This document shows, in pieces, positions 23,172-31,832 of a stretch of DNA of 32,170 nt. This stretch comes from Acidobacteriota bacterium (GTDB taxonomy: Bacteria > Acidobacteriota > Vicinamibacteria > Vicinamibacterales > CAVVIG01). The translations under genes and the position numbers were made by a program. The notes under the pieces are model-generated. The model saw only the letters and a program-made list of their open reading frames with translations. It ran no database searches and was not told the DNA's origin. Location of the stretch: assembly GCA_025358945.1 (NCBI GenBank), contig JANYHS010000008.1, positions 1 to 32,170 on the forward strand, in the 5' to 3' direction. Position 1 is the stretch's first letter. The number at the start of each line of letters is the position of its first letter.

Positions 23172-23789
23172 ATGATCCCGGATCCTGGCGACGCGGTCGA
23201 GGCGCTGATTCAGCGCTGCCTGCAGGGCGATCAGCTCGCCTGGGAGCAGATCGTCCGCCAGTACTGGCGCAAAGTCTTCAACGTCGCGTACAAGTTCGTC
23301 GGCAAACACGATCAGGCCGAGGATCTGACGCAGGACATCTTCCTGAAGATCTTCAAGTCGCTGCACACCTTCGACCGCCGCGCGAATTTCCAAACCTGGC
23401 TGATCAGCATCAGCCGCAATCTGTGCATCGATCACTACCGCAGCGTCCGCAAAGAGCGCGAAACGATCGACCGCGACGTGGACGCCAACGAGCTGTCGCC
23501 GTTGTCGCACGACCCGGGTCCCGTGGCCGCGCTCGAGCAGCAGGACCGCGTCCAGCTGCTGAAAGAAGCGATGTCCTCGCTGCCTGAAACGCTGCGGACC
23601 GCGGTCCTCATGCGAGACATCCAGGAACTGTCCTACCAGGAGATTGCCGACAGCCTGCGGTTGCCGGAAGGCACCGTGAAGTCGCGCATTAACCGCGGCC
23701 GCACGGAACTGGCCCGGCAGATCCGCAAACTACGCGGCGATGATTTCGGTCCGAGTCGTGCGACGCTGAAGCGCACAGGAGCCAACTGA
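23172..23789 (+). CDS. ECF-type RNA polymerase sigma factor (RpoE-like)
   Basis: 205 residues from ATG 23172. Region 2: AWEQIVRQYWRKVFNVAYKFVGKHDQAEDLTQDIFLKIFKSL...ANFQTWLISISRNLCIDHYR, including the conserved D-A-EDLTQD-F core. Region 4: LPETLRTAVLMRDIQELSYQEIADSLRLPEGTVKSRINRGRTELA. It directs RNA polymerase to its own promoters. No anti-sigma factor gene with a zinc motif follows; the next gene, overlapping by one base, is a STAS protein, pointing to control by partner switching. A short basic tail follows region 4. Confidence 0.95.
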   Translation: MIPDPGDAVEALIQRCLQGDQLAWEQIVRQYWRKVFNVAYKFVGKHDQAEDLTQDIFLKIFKSLHTFDRRANFQTWLISISRNLCIDHYRSVRKERETIDRDVDANELSPLSHDPGPVAALEQQDRVQLLKEAMSSLPETLRTAVLMRDIQELSYQEIADSLRLPEGTVKSRINRGRTELARQIRKLRGDDFGPSRATLKRTGAN

Positions 23790-24130
23790 TGAATGTGAAA
23801 ACCGACAAAACCGGCGGCGTCTCCATCGTCCGCGTCGGCGAGACCCGGCTGATGTATCCGATCCTCTCCGACTTCTCCACCGCAGTCAGCGGCCTGATTG
23901 CCGCCGGCGAGAAGGAGATCCTCATCGATCTGACGCCGGTCACCTACGTTGACAGCGCCACGATCGGCTGCCTGATGGACCTCTATCGCCAGGTGCACAA
24001 CGCCGGCGGGCACCTGAAGCTGTCCGGCGTCCAGAAACGCGTCGAGACGATGCTGACGATGACCGGCGCGCAGAACTTCATCGAGATACACGCCGACGAG
24101 CCGGCCGCTGTCAAAAGCTTCGGGGTATAG
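23789..24130 (+). CDS. STAS-domain protein (anti-sigma factor antagonist type)
   Basis: 113 residues, single STAS domain as in SpoIIAA/RsbV. GVSIVRVGETRLMYPILSDFSTAVSGLIAAGEKEILIDLTPVTYVDSATIGCLMDLYRQVHNAGGHLKLSGV contains the usual DSATIG site, where the Ser is phosphorylated by a partner kinase. NAQNFIEIHADEPAAV is the end of the fold. Start overlaps the sigma factor stop (TGATG). No RsbW-like kinase is present here, so the partner would be encoded elsewhere. Confidence 0.92.
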   Translation: MNVKTDKTGGVSIVRVGETRLMYPILSDFSTAVSGLIAAGEKEILIDLTPVTYVDSATIGCLMDLYRQVHNAGGHLKLSGVQKRVETMLTMTGAQNFIEIHADEPAAVKSFGV

Positions 24131-24132
24131 CG

Positions 24133-24399
24133 ATGCGCACCATCAAGACCACCAGCGGCGAAGCAATCAGCATCGATGGCGACCTTCTGGCCGTTATGGA
24201 GGCGCTCTACAAGGAAGTCACGGCCAAGCGCGAGTTCGAGCGGTCGTTCGAGGACATGGTGAAGGAGATTCAGCACCTCATCGGACAGATGGACGAAGAG
24301 GAGCGGCGGACGTACCTGGCCGAGAGCCTGTTTCTGAACACCGTGAAGTACGAGAACGACAAGCTCGAAGCCTACATGAAGAAGCTCTCGAAGAAGTAA
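24133..24399 (+). CDS. Small helical protein of unknown function
   Basis: 88 residues, 2 bases after the STAS stop. It begins with a strand-like segment (MRTIKTTSGEAISIDGDLLAVMEAL) and continues as long charged helices (VTAKREFERSFEDMVKEIQHLIGQMDEEERRTYLAES) ending in KKLSKK; a coiled coil is likely. No signal peptide or membrane segment. I do not recognise the family. Position suggests a link to the sigma/STAS pair or to the radical SAM protein that follows after 17 bases. Confidence 0.8.
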   Translation: MRTIKTTSGEAISIDGDLLAVMEALYKEVTAKREFERSFEDMVKEIQHLIGQMDEEERRTYLAESLFLNTVKYENDKLEAYMKKLSKK

Positions 24400-24416
24400 G
24401 CGCAGCCCGCCGATCG

Positions 24417-25787
24417 ATGTCCCTGAACTTCCTCGCCACGCGGTTTCAGTGCACCTGGCCGTGGAGCACCCTGGTGATGCTCTGCGACGGCCGGATCGTG
24501 TGCGGCTGCGCGGACCCCTACGGCCATCGCGTGCTCGGCGACACACGCACGGCATCGGTGCGCGACGTCTGGACCGGACCGACGATCTCGACGCTGCGTG
24601 CGGATCTGAACGCCGGCGGCTCGAAGTTCTGCGGCGACTGCCCGCTGAAGCTGCCGCTGACAAAAGACGAGGCGGCGCCGGTCCGCCCGATCGACGTCGG
24701 CCCGCTGCCGTCGCGGATGTACATCGAGTGCACTGCGGCCTGCAATATCTCCTGCACCGAGGCGTGCTGCGCGCCGGAAACCGGCATCACGCGTACGCGA
24801 CAGGCCGGCATGCTGGATTTCGAAGTCTTCCGCCGCGTGATCGATGAAGCGGGACCATCGCTGGTCCGCGTCGATTTCTTCAATTACGGCGAAGCCTTCC
24901 TGCACAAGCGCGCGGTCGAAATGTGCGAGTACATCAAGGCGCACTTCCCGCACATCTATCTCTACACCAGCACCAACGGTCTGGCGCTGACCGAGGTGCA
25001 GGCGCGGCGGCTGGTGCACTCGGGCATCGACGAGGTGACGTTCTCGATCGACGGCGCAACGCCGGAGTCGTACGTGAAATACCGGCAGCGCGGGAAATTC
25101 GACGTCGCGATTGCGAACCTCCGCGCGATGGCCGACGAGAAGCGGAAGAGCGGGCGCGACCTGCCGTTCCTGAACTGGCGCTACATCCTGTTCACCTGGA
25201 ACGACAGCGAGAAGGAGATGAACGAGGCGCGCGAGCTCGCGAAGGAGATCGGCGTCGATCGCCTGTGCTGGGAGATGACCGATCATCCAGAGAACGCCTA
25301 CTCGCGCCGGTTCGTGCCGGGTTCACCGGATCTCGAAGCCGTGCGCTACGAAGTCTGGGATCACAACAACCTGGGGAACGCGATCCCCGGCGCCACGCCA
25401 CGCGCACGCATCGACGTCCGCACGCCGTGGCCGGGCCTGCCCAGCCGGCCGCTGCGGGCTCGCGCCGGGCAGCCGCTTCAGGTCCGCACGCGCGTGCAGA
25501 ACCTCTCGACCCGCGCGTTTCCCGCGCAGGCCACCTACGGCCGCCGCCTCGTTCGCCTCGGCGCGCAGCTGTGCGCCGCAGACGGCACGGTGATCAACCG
25601 CGACTTCGCGCGCGCGTGGCTGCCGCAGCCGCTCGGCCCTGGCGACCGGGCCGATATCGCGATCGACATTGAGGCACCAGGCGAACCCGGGCGGTATGCG
25701 CTGAAATTTGATCTGGTGAGCGAGGGGATCGACTGGTTTGAAAGCTGCGGATCGCCGACGACGACCCGCGGCTTCGTCGTGAGTTAA
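24417..25787 (+). CDS. Radical SAM protein with N-terminal Cys-rich and C-terminal beta domains
   Basis: 456 residues. The first 80 residues hold five Cys after residue 20 (C23, C29, C31, C72, C75: MLCDGRIVCGCADP, FCGDCPLK), resembling a SPASM-type auxiliary cluster domain placed before the radical SAM core instead of after it. The core begins at about 100: MYIECTAACNISCTEACCAPE has Cys at 105, 109, 113, 117, 118, so the cluster motif reads CX3CX3C and not the standard CX3CX2C. FFNYGEAFLHK, YTSTNGLALT and VTFSIDGATPESY support the family. The last 110 residues (RARAGQPLQVRTRVQNLSTRAF...PGEPGRYALKFDLVSEGIDWFE) look like a beta-sandwich domain. The substrate is unknown; a peptide, sugar or cell-wall modification is conceivable. 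Confidence 0.85.
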   Translation: MSLNFLATRFQCTWPWSTLVMLCDGRIVCGCADPYGHRVLGDTRTASVRDVWTGPTISTLRADLNAGGSKFCGDCPLKLPLTKDEAAPVRPIDVGPLPSRMYIECTAACNISCTEACCAPETGITRTRQAGMLDFEVFRRVIDEAGPSLVRVDFFNYGEAFLHKRAVEMCEYIKAHFPHIYLYTSTNGLALTEVQARRLVHSGIDEVTFSIDGATPESYVKYRQRGKFDVAIANLRAMADEKRKSGRDLPFLNWRYILFTWNDSEKEMNEARELAKEIGVDRLCWEMTDHPENAYSRRFVPGSPDLEAVRYEVWDHNNLGNAIPGATPRARIDVRTPWPGLPSRPLRARAGQPLQVRTRVQNLSTRAFPAQATYGRRLVRLGAQLCAADGTVINRDFARAWLPQPLGPGDRADIAIDIEAPGEPGRYALKFDLVSEGIDWFESCGSPTTTRGFVVS

Positions 25788-25789
25788 TA

Positions 25790-25842
25790 GCGCGAGGCTT
25801 TAGCCTTGCGTCCGAACGTGGCGCGAGGCTTCAGCCTTGCGT
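25790..25842. repeat. Two tandem GCGCGAGGCTTNAGCCTTGCGT units
   Basis: Copies at 25790-25811 and 25821-25842 differ at one base. Each contains AGGCT-NN-AGCCT, a short palindrome. They lie just after the radical SAM stop. The remaining bases to 26011 hold no gene that I can support. Confidence 0.75.
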
Positions 25843-26011
25843 GCTACGACTTGGTGTCGCCCGCCTTGCGATTCCGATCGCCCTGCGGCGTCGAGATCGA
25901 CGTTTCAACCCGTCATGTCCTGGCCGGCGGCGCTCAGGCTGCGGACCTCTTTCGTCGTGAAAGGGTGTAAGTCCAGGCCGGGCCAGGCCAGGCCGGTGTG
26001 AAACTTCTGTG

Positions 26012-26929
26012 TTAGTTGGCGAGGCGGGGAACGGCGCCCTTGACGCGGGCAGACAGCGGCAGCGGAGCCGCGTCGGCCTCGGACGACTCGACGAGCCGCC
26101 AGGCGTTGGTCTCTTCGAGGATCTTCGCGGCGAATTCCGTGTGCAGCGCGTGCCCGGCACGGTGGGCCACGAGGTGACCGATCACCGGGTAGCCGACCAG
26201 CGCGAGGTCGCCGATCGCGTCGAGCATCTTGTGGCGGACGAACTCGTCTTCGAAGCGCAGCGCGTTGTTGAGGACGCCGGTCTCGCCGAGGACGATCGCG
26301 TTATCGAGCGAACCGCCGAGCGCCAGGCCGTTCTGCCGCAGCATCTCGACGTCCTTGAGGAACGTGAACGTGCGCGCCGGCGCCAGCTCTTCGACGAACG
26401 ACTCTTCGGTGATCCGCAGCGTCCGCGACTGGTGCCGCAGGAGCGGATGATCGTAGCTGATGCTGTAGGTGACCTTGAAGTGATCCGACGGATACAAGGC
26501 GATCCGCTTGTCCCCACGCGAGAGCGCGATCGGGCGGACGATCTTGAGATATTTCCGGGGCGCCGCCAGACGCTTCACGCCCGCTTCGTGAATGAGATAA
26601 ATGAACGGCGCCGCGCTGCCATCCATAATCGGCACTTCGGGCGAATTCAATTCGACGATGACGTTGTCGATGCCGACGCTGACCAGCGCGGCGAGCAGGT
26701 GCTCGACCGTCTCGACCGACACGGAGTTAAGCGCCAGACCGGTCGCGAGCTGAATTCCAGCGAGGTTGTGCACCGTCGCCGGCACTTCGTGATCGCCCAG
26801 ATCGGTACGCCGAAACCGGATGCCGAAATCAGCCGGTGCAGGTTTAAGAGTGAGATTGACCTTGTTGCCGGAGTGAAGACCGATTCCGTTACAAGAAATC
26901 TGACGACGAAGTGATCGCTGTGCGTCCAT
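26012..26929 (-). CDS. lpxC: UDP-3-O-acyl-N-acetylglucosamine deacetylase
   Basis: 305 residues from ATG 26929 (MDAQRSLRRQISCNGIGLHSG), the start that matches other LpxC proteins and has GAGAGG close upstream; an ATG 10 codons earlier is possible. It catalyses the committed step of lipid A synthesis. Zinc ligands: His in VEHLLAAL, His and Asp in HKMLDAIGDL. The catalytic His is in HRAGHALH. NSPEVPIMDGSAAPF and ARTFTFLKDVEMLR are also conserved. Its presence shows an LPS-type outer membrane. It stands apart from a dcw cluster, next to uvrA. Confidence 0.96.
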   Translation of the reverse strand: MDAQRSLRRQISCNGIGLHSGNKVNLTLKPAPADFGIRFRRTDLGDHEVPATVHNLAGIQLATGLALNSVSVETVEHLLAALVSVGIDNVIVELNSPEVPIMDGSAAPFIYLIHEAGVKRLAAPRKYLKIVRPIALSRGDKRIALYPSDHFKVTYSISYDHPLLRHQSRTLRITEESFVEELAPARTFTFLKDVEMLRQNGLALGGSLDNAIVLGETGVLNNALRFEDEFVRHKMLDAIGDLALVGYPVIGHLVAHRAGHALHTEFAAKILEETNAWRLVESSEADAAPLPLSARVKGAVPRLAN

Positions 26930-26959
26930 GAGCCTCTCAGGCGACGTGGGACGTGCCAT

Positions 26960-27137
26960 GAAAGGATGAGCAAAGACGATGCCCTTGTAACGGATATCTC
27001 ATACGATCTGATAACAAGCTTATTTACAGAAACTTACGGTCGAGTTTCAGTGTCAGATTACGCGACGGATTCCGGCTTTGTGGTACGAGGACCACAGCCA
27101 TTCCCACCACGATTGTGGCAATTCTACCACAGGGGAT
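26960..27137. other. Intergenic between uvrA and lpxC
   Basis: It is A/T-richer than its surroundings. It holds repeated GTGGT/ACCAC motifs (27080-27132: GTGGTACGAGGACCAC, CCACCACGATTGTGG) that can fold into hairpins downstream of uvrA. It also holds an A/T-rich segment near 26985-27040 that may carry the lpxC promoter. No gene seen. Confidence 0.4.
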
Positions 27138-29978
27138 CTACCCTGCCACCGAGCGCACGGGACGACCCCGCTCCTGCGCCAGGAGGTCCGCCAGGAAGCG
27201 TCCAGTGGCCGACAGGTCGTGCTGCGCGACTTCTTCCGGAGTGCCAGCGGCGACGATGCGCCCGCCCGCAGCGCCGCCCTCCGGTCCGAGATCGATGACG
27301 TAGTCGGCCGACTTGATCACGTCCAGGTTGTGCTCGATGACGACGATCGTGTTGCCCTGATCGACCAGCTTCATCAGGACGTCGAGCAGTTTCCTCGTAT
27401 CCTCGAAGTGCAGGCCGGTCGTCGGCTCGTCGAGGATGTAGAGCGTGCGGCCGGTGCCGCGTTTCGACAGTTCCTTCGCCAGCTTCACGCGCTGCGCCTC
27501 GCCTCCCGACAGCGTGGTCGCCGACTGGCCGAGCGCGACGTAGCCGAGGCCGACGCTCTGCAGCGTACGCAGCTTATTGGCGATCGCCGGCAGATTTTCG
27601 AGCAGCGGGGCCGCCTGGTCGACCGTTAGTTCGAGGACGTCGGCAATCGACTTGCCGCGGTATTTGATCTCGAGCGTCTCGCGATTGTAGCGGCGGCCCT
27701 TGCACTGCTCGCACGTCACGTAGACGTTGGGGAGAAAGTGCATCTCGATGGCGATCACGCCGTCGCCCTGGCACGCCTCGCAGCGCCCGCCCTTGACGTT
27801 GAACGAGAAGCGTCCCGGCTTGAAGCCGCGCGCTTTCGCGTCGGGCATCCATGCGAACAGATCGCGGATGAACGTGAACAACCCGGTGTAGGTCGCAGGG
27901 TTCGACCGCGGTGTGCGGCCAATCGGCGACTGATCGATTTCGATCACCTTGTCGATCAGTTCGATGCCCTCCAGGCGATCGTGTTCGCCGGGCTCGTCGC
28001 CGGCTTTGTAGAGCGTCTTGGCGAGCGACTTGTAGAGGATGTCGTTGACCAGCGTCGACTTGCCAGATCCGCTGACGCCGGTGACCGCGGTCAGCAGGCC
28101 CAGCGGGATCTTCACGTCGATGTTTTTCAGGTTGTTCTCGCGTGCGCCGCGGATGACGAGTTCGCCTTTCAGCGCGGGCCGCCGCACAGCCGGGGTTGGA
28201 ATCGCGCGCGCGCCGGTGAGGTACGCGCCGGTCAGCGAAACGGGGTCAGACCCCCGCTGGTCACCCCTGGGGTCTGACCCCGCTGCGGCTGTCGCCATCA
28301 ACTGGCTGGGCGTGCCCTGGAAGATCACGTGACCGCCGAGATCGCCCGCGCCCGGACCGAGATCGATCACGTAGTCGGCCACGCGGATCGTCTCTTCATC
28401 GTGCTCGACGACGATCACCGTGTTGCCGAGATCGCGCAGACGCGCCAGCGTGCCGAGCAGCTTCCTGTTGTCGCGCTGATGCAGGCCGATCGACGGTTCG
28501 TCGAGGACGTACAGCACCCCGGTGAGGTTCGCGCCGATTTGCGTTGCCAGGCGGATGCGCTGTCCCTCGCCGCCCGACAGCGACGCGGCGCTTCGGCCGA
28601 GGCTCAGGTAGCCGACGCCGACGTCGTTCAGAAACCGCAGCCGCTCCTGAATCTCTTTGAGGATACGTTCCGCGATGATCGTCTCGCGGTCGGTCAGCTG
28701 CAGCCCGTTGAACACGTCGAGCGCCTCGACGATCGGCAGGTTGACGTAGTCGGAGATCGTGCGGCTCTTCACCTTCACCGACAGGCTCTGCTGTTTCAGC
28801 CGGTGTCCATGGCATGTCGTGCACGGCCGCAGCGTCCGGAACGCGTCGAGATCGGACTGCTCCGCCCAGCTGCCCTCCTCGTACCGGCGGCGCAGATTGG
28901 GCAGCAGCCCCTCGAACGCCTTGCCGGATCCGGACAGCAGCAGCTCGCGCGACTTCCTCGTCAGGCGCGAGAACGGCACGTCCAGGTCGATCCCGAAGTC
29001 ACGCGACAGCCCGTGCAGCGCGTCTTTGACGAACTTGCGATCGCCTTTCGCCCACGGCACGATCGCGCCGTCGGCCAGCGACTTGCTCTCGTCGGGCACG
29101 ACGCGGTGCGGATCGAAGTCGATCATCGCGCCGAGACCCTGACACTCCGTACAGGCGCCGTGCGGCGAGTTGAACGAGAACGCGCGCGGCGTCATCTCGG
29201 GCATGCTCAAGCCGCAGTCCACACACGCCAGCCGACGCGAGAACAGCCGGTCGCCGCCGTCGAACGTGTTGATGACGACGATGTCATCGGCGAGGTTGAG
29301 CGCGATATCCACCGATTCGGTGAGCCGTTTCTCGACGCCGCCGCGCACGATCACGCGATCGACCACGACCTCGATGGTGTGGTTGCGACGCCGATCGAGC
29401 TTGATGTCCTCTTCAAGGGCACGGAACTGTCCGTCGATGCGGGCTTTCGTGTATCCGCGCACGCGCAGCCCGGCGAGCTCTTTCTTGAACTCGCCTTTGC
29501 GGCCACGGACGATCGGCGCCAGCACGTTGATCCGCTCGTCCTGCGGATACAGCATCACCATGTCGACGATGCGCTCGAGCGACTGGCTGGCGATTTCCTT
29601 GCCGCAGTTCGGGCAGTGGGGCACGCCGATGTTCGCGAACAGCAGGCGGAGGTAATCGTAAATCTCGGTGACGGTGCCGACCGTCGAGCGCGGATTCGAG
29701 CCGGTGGTTTTCTGTTCGATCGAGATCGCGGGCGAGAGGCCTTCAATCAGATCGACGTCGGGCTTCTCCATCTGCTCGAGGAACTGCCGCGCGTACGCCG
29801 ACAGCGACTCGACGTAGCGCCGCTGTCCTTCCGCGTAGATGGTGTCGAAGGCGAGCGACGATTTCCCGGAGCCGGACAAACCCGTGATGACCACCAGCTT
29901 GTGGCGCGGGATGTCGACGTCAATGTTCTTGAGGTTGTGGACGCGCGCGCCGCGTACGGAGATCCATTCGTGGGCCAT
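27138..29978 (-). CDS. uvrA: UvrABC system protein A
   Basis: 946 residues, excision repair damage sensor. Domain I Walker [21 protein letters not shown] and the following [17 protein letters not shown] are unmistakable. Zinc-binding Cys pairs appear in [17 protein letters not shown]...CTECQGLG and CTTCHGHR. Signature motifs are [16 protein letters not shown] and [21 protein letters not shown]. Domain II Walker A is [13 protein letters not shown], with a zinc region [11 protein letters not shown]...CEQCKGRRY. Walker B segments are [15 protein letters not shown] and [15 protein letters not shown]. Between the halves there is an insert (about [24 protein letters not shown]) created by two 13-base palindromes, read in frame (28242-28281). 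ATG 29978. Confidence 0.97.
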   Translation of the reverse strand: MAHEWISVRGARVHNLKNIDVDIPRHKLVVITGLSGSGKSSLAFDTIYAEGQRRYVESLSAYARQFLEQMEKPDVDLIEGLSPAISIEQKTTGSNPRSTVGTVTEIYDYLRLLFANIGVPHCPNCGKEIASQSLERIVDMVMLYPQDERINVLAPIVRGRKGEFKKELAGLRVRGYTKARIDGQFRALEEDIKLDRRRNHTIEVVVDRVIVRGGVEKRLTESVDIALNLADDIVVINTFDGGDRLFSRRLACVDCGLSMPEMTPRAFSFNSPHGACTECQGLGAMIDFDPHRVVPDESKSLADGAIVPWAKGDRKFVKDALHGLSRDFGIDLDVPFSRLTRKSRELLLSGSGKAFEGLLPNLRRRYEEGSWAEQSDLDAFRTLRPCTTCHGHRLKQQSLSVKVKSRTISDYVNLPIVEALDVFNGLQLTDRETIIAERILKEIQERLRFLNDVGVGYLSLGRSAASLSGGEGQRIRLATQIGANLTGVLYVLDEPSIGLHQRDNRKLLGTLARLRDLGNTVIVVEHDEETIRVADYVIDLGPGAGDLGGHVIFQGTPSQLMATAAAGSDPRGDQRGSDPVSLTGAYLTGARAIPTPAVRRPALKGELVIRGARENNLKNIDVKIPLGLLTAVTGVSGSGKSTLVNDILYKSLAKTLYKAGDEPGEHDRLEGIELIDKVIEIDQSPIGRTPRSNPATYTGLFTFIRDLFAWMPDAKARGFKPGRFSFNVKGGRCEACQGDGVIAIEMHFLPNVYVTCEQCKGRRYNRETLEIKYRGKSIADVLELTVDQAAPLLENLPAIANKLRTLQSVGLGYVALGQSATTLSGGEAQRVKLAKELSKRGTGRTLYILDEPTTGLHFEDTRKLLDVLMKLVDQGNTIVVIEHNLDVIKSADYVIDLGPEGGAAGGRIVAAGTPEEVAQHDLSATGRFLADLLAQERGRPVRSVAG
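28242..28281. repeat. Paired GGGGTCNGACCCC palindromes inside uvrA
   Basis: GGGGTCAGACCCC (28242-28254) and GGGGTCTGACCCC (28269-28281), 14 bases apart, are read in frame in the inter-domain linker. The second copy is identical to the one in dprA at 15422-15434. Confidence 0.75.
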
Positions 29979-30089
29979 AAGAGGGACTTGAGACTAGAGG
30001 CTGAGGACTCGGAGCCAGCCGATCCCAAATCGTAGCATGGCCGGCCGGTCCAGCTCCGCGCAAGCCTTCGGGCCGCTCAGAGTTCTGTG

Positions 30090-30524
30090 TTACTCGAGGC
30101 CGTCGACGTCGACGAGATCCTTCGGTCGCCCGGTAGCGCGCTTGTTTCGAATGAAGGACTCCTTGCCGATGAACTCGACCTCGACATCACCGAAGTGATG
30201 ACGCACGCGTTCCGGCCAGACCTCCGCGAACGTCACGCCGGTCAGATCCGTGAGGACATCGATGCGGCAGGGATCAACACCCATCTGATACGTCACACCG
30301 GGCTGAGAGAAATCCTTCCGGGAGATGTCGTTGAGAGGTGCACCAAACGCCGCGAGTGCGGTCATGACACGCGCGGCATTCTCCGGCGTCGCCTCCACCC
30401 ACACGTCGAGGTCGCCCGTGCCGCGCGGACGCCCGTGCAGCGCCAGCGCGTACGCGCCAACGACGAGGAAACGGACGTCAGCGTTGACGAACGCTCGCAA
30501 CAGATCGACAAAGTCCGGGTTCAT
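30090..30524 (-). CDS. Nucleotidyltransferase-fold protein
   Basis: 144 residues from ATG 30524 (MNPDFVDLLRAFVNADVRFLVVGAYALALHG). The pattern VVGAYALALHGRPRGTGDLDVWVE is the nucleotidyltransferase motif GG/GA(x)...(x)TxDhD, with acidic residues Asp35/Asp37-type for metal binding; later CRIDVLTDL gives a third Asp. RATGRPKDLVDVDGL is the usual end of this family, which includes AbiEii/MNT-like proteins. The upstream small gene overlaps it by 47 bases, so the two are co-translated. It may be a toxin-antitoxin style pair or a substrate-modifying enzyme; the sequence does not decide. Confidence 0.85.
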   Translation of the reverse strand: MNPDFVDLLRAFVNADVRFLVVGAYALALHGRPRGTGDLDVWVEATPENAARVMTALAAFGAPLNDISRKDFSQPGVTYQMGVDPCRIDVLTDLTGVTFAEVWPERVRHHFGDVEVEFIGKESFIRNKRATGRPKDLVDVDGLE

Positions 30525-30702
30525 CGGGAAACTCGCCACGCATCCGCCAGAATTCTTCGCTGAGGCGCCACGTCTGCAGCACGCGTTCGGCCGGCGACAT
30601 CTGCAGCCAGAACTCGCGGTCGTGACGATCGGCGTCCGCATGGGACGTGAAACGCCGGACCGTCATACGCGCGCGCCGAGCCGCCGCTCGCTCCTCAGTC
30701 AC
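30478..30702 (-). CDS. Small protein coupled to the nucleotidyltransferase
   Basis: Up to 74 residues from GTG 30702, or 62 from ATG 30666; neither start has a clear Shine-Dalgarno. The conserved-looking core is FTSHADADRHDREFWLQMSPAERVLQTWRLSEEFWRMRGEFPDE, which reads as two helices. Small proteins of this look are often found before nucleotidyltransferase genes. TACAAT (minus strand, 30709-30714) might be a -10. It could be the partner (antitoxin or adaptor) of the enzyme. Confidence 0.7.
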   Translation of the reverse strand: MTEERAAARRARMTVRRFTSHADADRHDREFWLQMSPAERVLQTWRLSEEFWRMRGEFPDEPGLCRSVASVRQR

Positions 30703-30773
30703 TCACCGTATTGTACGCCCGATCATCTCGGCGGTTCTGCGGTCTCCCGCCTCCGCTCGGCGCGATCGACCAC

Positions 30774-30800
30774 GCGCTTCGGCGAGGCTCGCCGAAGCGC
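30774..30800. repeat. Perfect 13-bp hairpin between two minus-strand genes
   Basis: GCGCTTCGGCGAG-G-CTCGCCGAAGCGC is a perfect inverted repeat around one central base, 37 bases after the stop of the CaiB-type gene. There is no T-run, so it is either a REP-like element or a G/C-only processing signal. Confidence 0.7.
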
Positions 30801-30836
30801 CTCCGGCGCGAAGGCGGCTGCGTCGATCGTCGTGAG

Positions 30837-31832
30837 CTAGATCACGCCGGATGTGCGGAGGCGGACTCGAGCCGCCGCATCGACTCCTGCGGTTTCGAGC
30901 ATCGCGTCGGTATCTGCGCCGAGCACGGGCGCAACGCCTGCGGCGATGGTCGCGGCGCGCGCGGTGAGATGCGGATCGGTCTTCACCTCGTCGGGCGTGT
31001 GCACAGTGGTCAGACACACATCGGCATCTGCAAAATGCGCGAGCCACGCGTCGCGCGGGCGCGAGCGCATCCGCTCGCGCACCTCGTCCTCGGTCGCGGT
31101 GACCGGCAGGCCGGCGCGCTCGCAGAATCCCGACCAGAACTTCGTCTCGAGCGCGCCGAGCGCGAGCCATCGGCCGTCCGCGGTTTCGTAGACGTTGTAA
31201 CTGGCTTGCGCGAGATCCTGGGTGGTCGGAAATACCGACCAGTCCAGCGCGGCTTCGTGAATCGACACCTCGATGGTGCTGCCCGCGCCGGTTCGCGATC
31301 GTTCGACGATGGCGGCAGTGATCGCGAGGGCGGCCTCATGCGCGGATCCGATGTCGCCGACGAGCGGACCAGGGAGAGCGGGAGGCCGCAGCAGGCCCGC
31401 GAGCGCCTGGTAATTGATGTCGTGCGCGGCCTTCTCGACGTACGGACCGTTCAGACCGAAGCCGCTAATCGACGCACAGATGAGCCGCGGATGCCTCGCG
31501 CGAAGCGTCGCGGCATCGACGCGCAGCCGCCGCGCCGTGGACGGGCGGAAGCTCTCGATGACGACGTCGGCATGCACGATCAGCGCATCCAGCACGGCCG
31601 CCGCATCCGGCGATCGCAGATCGAGCGTGACGCTCCGCTTGCCGCGATTCAGGGGGGCGAAATACTGGCTGGGACCGCCGCGCAGCGTGCGCATCGTGTC
31701 GCCGCCGCGCGGATCCTCGACCTTGATCACCTCGGCGCCGAGATCCGCGAGCAGCAGCGTCGCGTACGCGCCGGGGAGCAGCCGTGTCAGATCGAGGACG
31801 CGGACGCCGTCAAGCGGCTTTGTTGTGCGCAC
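30837..31832 (-). CDS. CaiB/BaiF-family CoA transferase or alpha-methylacyl-CoA racemase
   Basis: 331 residues, slightly short for the family (about 350-400). The N-terminus PLDGVRVLDLTRLLPGAYATLLLADLGAEVIKVEDPRGGD and LNRGKRSVTLDLRS are family hallmarks. ISGFGLNGPYVEKAAHDINYQALAGLL matches the alpha-methylacyl-CoA racemase motif with its catalytic His (His137). An Asp follows at VGDIGSAHEA (Asp160), in the place of the racemase Asp. I favour a racemase of 2-methylacyl-CoA type over a formyl/carnitinyl CoA transferase on the basis of the HDINY motif. ATG 31832 lies inside the end of the permease gene (overlap 23 bases). Confidence 0.9.
   Translation of the reverse strand: MRTTKPLDGVRVLDLTRLLPGAYATLLLADLGAEVIKVEDPRGGDTMRTLRGGPSQYFAPLNRGKRSVTLDLRSPDAAAVLDALIVHADVVIESFRPSTARRLRVDAATLRARHPRLICASISGFGLNGPYVEKAAHDINYQALAGLLRPPALPGPLVGDIGSAHEAALAITAAIVERSRTGAGSTIEVSIHEAALDWSVFPTTQDLAQASYNVYETADGRWLALGALETKFWSGFCERAGLPVTATEDEVRERMRSRPRDAWLAHFADADVCLTTVHTPDEVKTDPHLTARAATIAAGVAPVLGADTDAMLETAGVDAAARVRLRTSGVI

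Noticed and set aside
28329-30035. Long plus-strand frame opposite uvrA
   Set aside because: Antisense shadow of uvrA in high-GC DNA, without any recognisable domain.
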